Shown here piece after piece: positions 59,303-64,000 of a DNA stretch of 64,000 nucleotides (position 1 is its first letter; every line of letters starts with the position of its first letter). The position numbers and the translations under genes were made by a program. The DNA comes from Schizophyllum amplum (lineage: Eukaryota > Basidiomycota > Agaricomycetes > Agaricales > Schizophyllaceae). Under the pieces are notes generated by a model. The model searched no databases. It saw only the letters and a program-made list of their open reading frames with translations, and was not told the origin of the DNA. Location: NCBI GenBank assembly GCA_007026445.1, contig VDMD01000077.1, positions 58,210 to 122,209 of the forward strand, written 5' to 3'.

Positions 59303-61745
59303 ATGGCGCCCACGAAGAAGACGTCGTCCATGATCTCCTACCCTATGCCCCTCTCCGCCTCTGCTGGCCAGAAGGCGGCCCCGGTGCACGCAGCCCATAC
59401 GTCGGTACATGCCACCTATACACCAACTCCCACTAATCAGGCATCGGCGCACACCAGCCACACACCGATCCACGACGCTTACACGTCGATGCACGCCAGC
59501 AACACTGTCGGCTTTCCGCCTGCCCCGATAGTCGCACCAACTTCGCATCGCCCTTCCCTCCTCCGCAAGCGCGGCCGCGATAGCGATGCATCCACTGCCG
59601 AGGAAAGCGAAACGCCGCGCTCCCGGCAGCGCACCTCTTCGATCCTCAGCGGCACAATCCGCAGGGCGCCTGCGACAATCGCAAACGTCCTCATGCGCGC
59701 GCGGAGGAACTCGAAGTCGAGCAAGGACGGTACGCCCGAAATGACTCACACGCAAGATGCCACTCGTCCGGCCCCCCTCCCGCTCACTCCTGCCCCTCGT
59801 GCACGCAAGTCCTCGGAAGCGTCGACATGGTCGCTGGAAACCGTCCAGAACGACCGCGGGCAACACGTGGACTCCAAACCCCGGCTGCACGTCGACACAA
59901 ACGCCAGGCCTCGTGCTCGGCCGCGAGGATGGCGCGCGTGCGGACTCTGACCCCCGCGCTCGTGTCGACTCGGATGCCTCCACCCGCTCTTCCAGCACCC
60001 CTGCGCGATGTTGCTCGGCCGCGGGCGCCAACGCCCCAGACCATGTCGCCGGCGCGCAACAGCACAGCGTCCTCGGCCCGCACTAGTGCAATGACACCAG
60101 TGCGCACCAGTGCGACGTCCTCCACGCGATCCAGTACGATGTCGCCGGTGCGCACCACAGTGGTATCGACCGTGCGCCCTCACAGGGTATCCCCGACGCG
60201 CACGCAGAGAGTATCTCCTGTGCATTCACGTACGCGAGACGACGCGCTGCGTTCGCCGACACCCAGCTCATCTAGGTCGTCTTCCAGCCGAGGTACGCTA
60301 GACCGTGCCTGTACGACACCAAGCCCCAGCACTCCATCCCGAAGGGCGAGCACATCGCGAGCGCCCGGCACGTCGTCCCGCAGCCCCGTCGCGCAAACGC
60401 GCACTGCCGTCTCGTCGACGCGGTGCACCACCGACCGCACCTCAACGACTCGGTCCAACACTCCCTCCTCAACAATGCGGTCCAGCACTGCTGCCTCGTC
60501 GGCGCGGTCCAGCACTCCCGCGTCATCGCGGGCCAGCACGCCCTCCCCATCGACACGGTCCACCACTGACCGCGTGCCACCTAAGAAGACGCTGAAGCGC
60601 GTCCGTGGGTCGATCTCCGACAGGGACGCGGAGGACGTGGACGGGGAGGATGGGCGCAGCAAGCGTGCGAGGGTCAAGGGTGAGGCGGGCGAGGCAGAGG
60701 AGAGGCGTAGGTCGTCGAAGGCGAGGCGCGATTCTTCGGAGTCGAGGCGTGATTCTTCGGAGTCGAGGCGTGATTCGTCCGAGCGCAGGCGTGAGCCGGG
60801 CTCATTGGAGCCGAGGCGCCAGTCTGGTGAGCACGAGCGGAGGCGGCGCGATTCGACGTCCTCCGTCCAAGGTGTCTTCCTCGTGTTTGAAGGCCCGGTG
60901 CAGGCGACGCGGCCTGCGGAGTTGAATGAAAGGCGCAAGTTGGACGACAAGCGCAAGACCGCCCCACTGCCGGCACGTACTGCACGGCGCTCTCCTGAGG
61001 TCGCAGACAAGCATCACCGCGAGGACTCAACGAGCGACGAGAGTGCGGATGAGCGCAAGCCTTCGACCGCGGTGTCGGGCGACCAACATGCTGCCGACGC
61101 GCACGTCGTTGAAGTGGACCCGCCTCGCTTCAAGGACAGCTACGATCTCGTTCACCTGACTGCCCACGACTACAACATCTCTGTCGTCTTCCTCAAGCCC
61201 CCATCTTCGAAGAATGGGACGTCCAGCGACGAGTGAGCTGACTAAATCATGTGTAACGCCCGAGACTGACCGTTTTCCAGCGATGAGATCGCCTGCGAAG
61301 CCGCCTTCCACCTCACCCCTCAAGGACGATGCGCGTTGGCGGGCTGTCGGCCTCGCTCCTCCCGACGTCAAGCTCATCGACATCCGCTGCTACAGCAAGA
61401 CGCACGGCGTCGACGGCGAGCTCTCCAAGCGCTGGACATGCCGCCCGACGGGACTGAAGCTGTTCGACTGCCGCCTGTACGACGGCATCATGGTCGACTC
61501 CGACTGGCGGCGCACGAATCTATACGACGAGGCGTCCCCCTCCGCGCTCGACTGGCAGAAACACGCGCGGGTGGGCCAAGCCCGTGATCGTGAACTTCCC
61601 CGCGAAGTGGTTCGCGGGTGGGCAGTCGCGCGTATTCGTTTTGGATGTCGTGGCGAGCTTTGGGCGAGGCCGCGGGGAGTGCCTGCGCGCCAAGGCCGAC
61701 ATTACGGTCGGGAACCTCAAGTGGGAGAACGTGAAGACTCCTTGA
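59303..61745 (+). CDS. Ser/Thr/Arg-rich protein with an unknown conserved C-terminus
   Basis: Starts MAPTKKTSSMISYPMPLSAS. The first 60% is low complexity: His/Thr/Ala repeats, then Ser/Thr/Arg/Pro stretches such as TSAMTPVRTSATSSTRSST and a threefold RRDSSES repeat (about 60727-60785). A more ordered part follows: VQGVFLVFEGPVQ and FKDSYDLVHLTAHDYNISVV. After an intron near 61240-61285 comes DVKLIDIRCYSKTHGVDGEL, RWTCRPTGLKLFDCRLYDG and, in another frame, AKPVIVNFPAKWFAGGQSRV ending GNLKWENVKTP at 61745. One extra G near 61570-61577 explains the last shift. Frame also changes between 59900 and 60010. I recognise no family. The C-terminal 150 residues look like a folded domain. Confidence 0.55.
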
Positions 61746-62159
61746 GCTGTTCTTTGAAGCTATGGTGAATCAGTGTAAATGGACTGGTGAATATGGGCGC
61801 CGACGCGCAAGACGCACCGGGTGTAGAATAAACAACTGTACAGTACTCACTTTGTCGCACTTTATTGATTGTAGCATAATTGACATTTGCTTTGCATTTG
61901 CTGCTGGTGAACAGACAGCGAACAGCAGTTTCCCAACAGAAGGTGAGTAGGAGAGAGGCAGGCCATCACCGACGACCGGTGGCAACGGACCGAAACACCA
62001 CGTGCATAGCGCTCACGACTAGGTGGTTGACTTGAACGTCAAACTCTGGGACTTGAGATTTGTAGCTGAGCTACTTACCTCTGTCCACTACTTATCCGTG
62101 CGTGCATCAGTAGAACCGCTGTGACTGCGAACTCAACGTCTGCGCTGCGCAGAGCACCG
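61746..62159. other. Intergenic region
   Basis: 3'UTR and promoter sequence between same-strand genes. Nothing recognised. Confidence 0.4.
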
Positions 62160-63093
62160 ATGGACTCCATCAGCGACGAGATCGAGTCCATTCTGTATAT
62201 CGCGCGCGAGGTATCAGGTACGTGGTTACCCGTATGTGCCACGGCAGTGCTTATCGACATTCTACAGTCTTCAAGATCCCCCCTCTCAAGGTCAATGAAG
62301 GCCACCGTGCCGCGGAATGGGGCGATCTCGGCGCGCCGCTCGTACGCCAACTGCTCATCCACCCACTCCCTCCTGCTGACTGACCCTTGAATCGGGATCG
62401 CAGTGGAAGGGCCGCATGCGTATCATTGAGAAGGGCGAGGCCGCCGCGCTGATGCTGGAGGACGGGCAGACGGGTGCGCCATGACCACCCCGAGCCGCGC
62501 AATGAGAACTCACGCGGTGCGCGCAGGCGAACGTACGTTCATAGCCCTTTTGTCGATGTCGTGCGATCACGCTCACCTGCTGTATTTCCTCGTCTTGCTT
62601 TTCTAGTGTTTGCACGCCGCGGAGTACGATCCTGCGAGACCGTCTGTTGAGGCCGTACTCGACTCGTGCGTTACTTCGTCATCCGTGTCGAGGACGCGGG
62701 AAAGAAGGCATACATCGGCCGGCCTAGGCTTCGCAGAGCGCACGGACAGCTTCGACTTCAACGTTGCTCTGCAGGACTACACCAAGTGCGTGCCAATGAA
62801 AACTTTCGTAGACGACCACTGACAGTTCTACAGGCGTTGGAAAGCACGCAAGGAACCGCCTACCGAGGACGAGCCGTCGCCCCACGTCCCTACCGGGCCC
62901 AAGAAGGATTACAGCCTCAAGGAAGGTCAAACATTCTCCATCTCTATCCCAGGACGTAGTAAGACCACCAGTACGAAGACGGGCAGCGGTGCCGATTTGC
63001 TTGGGGTGGAGGCACGAGCTCGGGTAGTGGCGGAGGGGCGGAGGATTCCCCCTGCTACCACCACCTCCCGGCGGCGGTGTGCGCAAGCGGTAA
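62160..63093 (+). CDS. NECAP-type endocytosis protein (adaptin-ear binding), frame broken
   Basis: A clathrin-coat accessory protein with an N-terminal PH-like fold. Starts MDSISDEIESILYIARE, then after an intron VFKIPPLKVNEGHRAAEWGD, then WKGRMRIIEKGEAAALMLED. Further parts in shifting frames are FAR-AEYDPARPSVEAVLDS, RYFVIRVEDAGKKAYI, GFAERTDSFDFNVALQDYTK, RWKARKEPPTEDEPSPHVP and YSLKEGQTFSISIPGRS. The C-terminus LLPPPPGGGVRKR ends at 63093. The order matches NECAP1/2 from start to end. One-base indels near 62617, 62665, 62724 and about 63035 break the frame, as in the other genes of this stretch. Confidence 0.82.
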
Positions 63094-63414
63094 ATTGCAA
63101 AGTAGCCTAAATGTAGCCACAGATCGCACTTTCCGAGGTCGTGTAACTCAGATGATACCATTTTACGAAGCTCGTACTCGGTCTGCGCGGTGCAGGCCCA
63201 CCGAGTTCACTTTAGCAGAGTGATGAGCCTAAGTACCGAGATCGACATAAGTACGTAGGTGGGATTATGGTCGTATCTTACACAAGTATACCAAGAAAAC
63301 GCGTAGATAGAGTAGATCAGTGAAACATAAGTGAGAGTAGATCGTGAGGTCCATCAAGAGATGCAGTCAGCATCGGTCCAAGGGCCCGTCATCTTCCGAA
63401 ACCGCCAATCCTGC
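63094..63414. other. Intergenic region between convergent genes
   Basis: 3'UTRs. A/T-richer than its surroundings. No gene seen. Confidence 0.45.
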
Positions 63415-64000
63415 CTACTCTTCGGCTGGCCAAGTATAAGGCAGCAGTCGGCTCAGCGAGAGACAGTCCTTGGCCCAGTCCCAGGTGCACACGTTCGCCG
63501 TCCGCAAGGACGCCGGACGAGTGACCGTGGCGTTTTCGCCCAGACGCAAGATGATGAGGTCGAATTGATCCAGCCGGTTGACAATTGCTTGCTCCCGCGG
63601 AACGACCTCGACCCGCTGGGCGCCCATGCAGACGAGCACCTTCGCGATGCCTGGTTCAGACTGAAAGAGCGTGAGCATAAGAAATCAGTAGATGACCTGC
63701 TAGACTGACCTTGATACTGGCGGGGGCCCCTGCGCGAGGCATGAGGTCGCGACCGACGAGCGCAACGGACATGTCCTCCAGCAAGCGAAGCTTGCCGCCC
63801 GATCCACGCAGCAAATCCAACAGATGCGCACGGTCCTCGCCCCATCGCGCGTCCACCATCTGCGTCACGCTCATGTTGTACGTCACCGAGAGACCCTGCG
63901 GCAGCAGGTACTGGCGCCAGTCTTGTAGCCGCTGGAACGCTCAGTCAAAATCTTGCATCTCCTTCGCACAGAGAGACAGTGTACTCACATTCCGCACCAG
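63415..64000 (-). CDS. C-terminal part of a BRCT-like protein
   Basis: The 3' end of a gene that enters from the right edge. An intron lies near 63988-63942. The next exon reads RLQDWRQYLLPQGLSVTYNM, MVDARWGEDRAHLLDLLRG and G-KLRLLEDMSVALVGRDLM. After another intron come GIAKVLVCMGAQRVEVVPRE, LDQFDLIILRLGENATVT and a terminal WDWAKDCLSLSRLLPYTW. The closing W-x-x-x-C-L....LLPYxW after an alpha/beta segment resembles the end of a tandem BRCT region as in Crb2/Rad9/53BP1-type checkpoint proteins. Only about 175 residues are visible, so this is tentative. Confidence 0.45.

Noticed and set aside
59165..60031. 288-codon minus-strand ORF rich in Arg and Val
   Set aside because: Antisense shadow of the low-complexity Ser/Thr/Arg coding repeats.

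Overview
This window is nuclear DNA from a filamentous basidiomycete, probably an Agaricomycete. The genes are dense and intron-rich, with mostly 45-60 nt GT-AG introns, GC-rich codons and TATA boxes upstream of some genes. The protein families are typical of mushrooms: a SEA/GATOR2 subunit, a metacaspase, a secreted GH16 glucanase, a DUF2156 protein and PIF/Harbinger transposons. No CRISPR array, rRNA or convincing tRNA was seen. I assigned genes by joining reading frames across splice sites and matching the translations to families I know; no database search was run.

Layout. 0-8.7 kb: the start of a secreted protein, a DUF2156 aminoacyl-transferase-like gene, a low-complexity charged protein and a gene-poor stretch with coding fragments. 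8.7-12.8 kb: a WDR24/Sea2 (RTC1) gene in nine exons and a small BRI3/LITAF-like membrane protein. 13.1-15.0 kb: a non-autonomous Harbinger-type element with TAA target duplications. Its right end lies just upstream of a chromodomain gene (15.05-18.05 kb). 18.5-20.3 kb: a PQ-loop vacuolar transporter. 21.2-22.6 kb: an Old Yellow Enzyme with one frameshift. 22.9-26.5 kb: a complete PIF/Harbinger transposon with 56-bp perfect terminal repeats, a DDE transposase and a Myb/SANT-like partner gene.

27-39.6 kb: GH16 glucanase, metacaspase, a CAT-fold acyltransferase, tRNA pseudouridine-55 synthase, a DHDPS-family aldolase and RPA2. 39.9-44.5 kb: the NatB subunit NAA25/Mdm20 and a proteasome-assembly-chaperone-3-like gene. 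45.7-46.9 kb: an unassigned element with 55-bp perfect inverted repeats and several palindromes. 47.4-50.8 kb: Mediator subunit 16. 51.1-55.4 kb: mitochondrial NAD(P) transhydrogenase. 55.9-57.5 kb: RLP24 and MRPS17, divergent from a shared 163-bp spacer. 57.6-64 kb: a cupin, a Ser/Arg-rich protein, a NECAP endocytosis protein and the end of a BRCT-like protein.

Most genes are housekeeping and functionally unrelated, as is usual for fungal chromosomes. Two features stand out. First, three terminal-inverted-repeat elements sit within 34 kb. Second, single-base frame breaks are concentrated from about 51 to 63 kb inside otherwise well-conserved genes, which points to sequence error or recent decay in that stretch.
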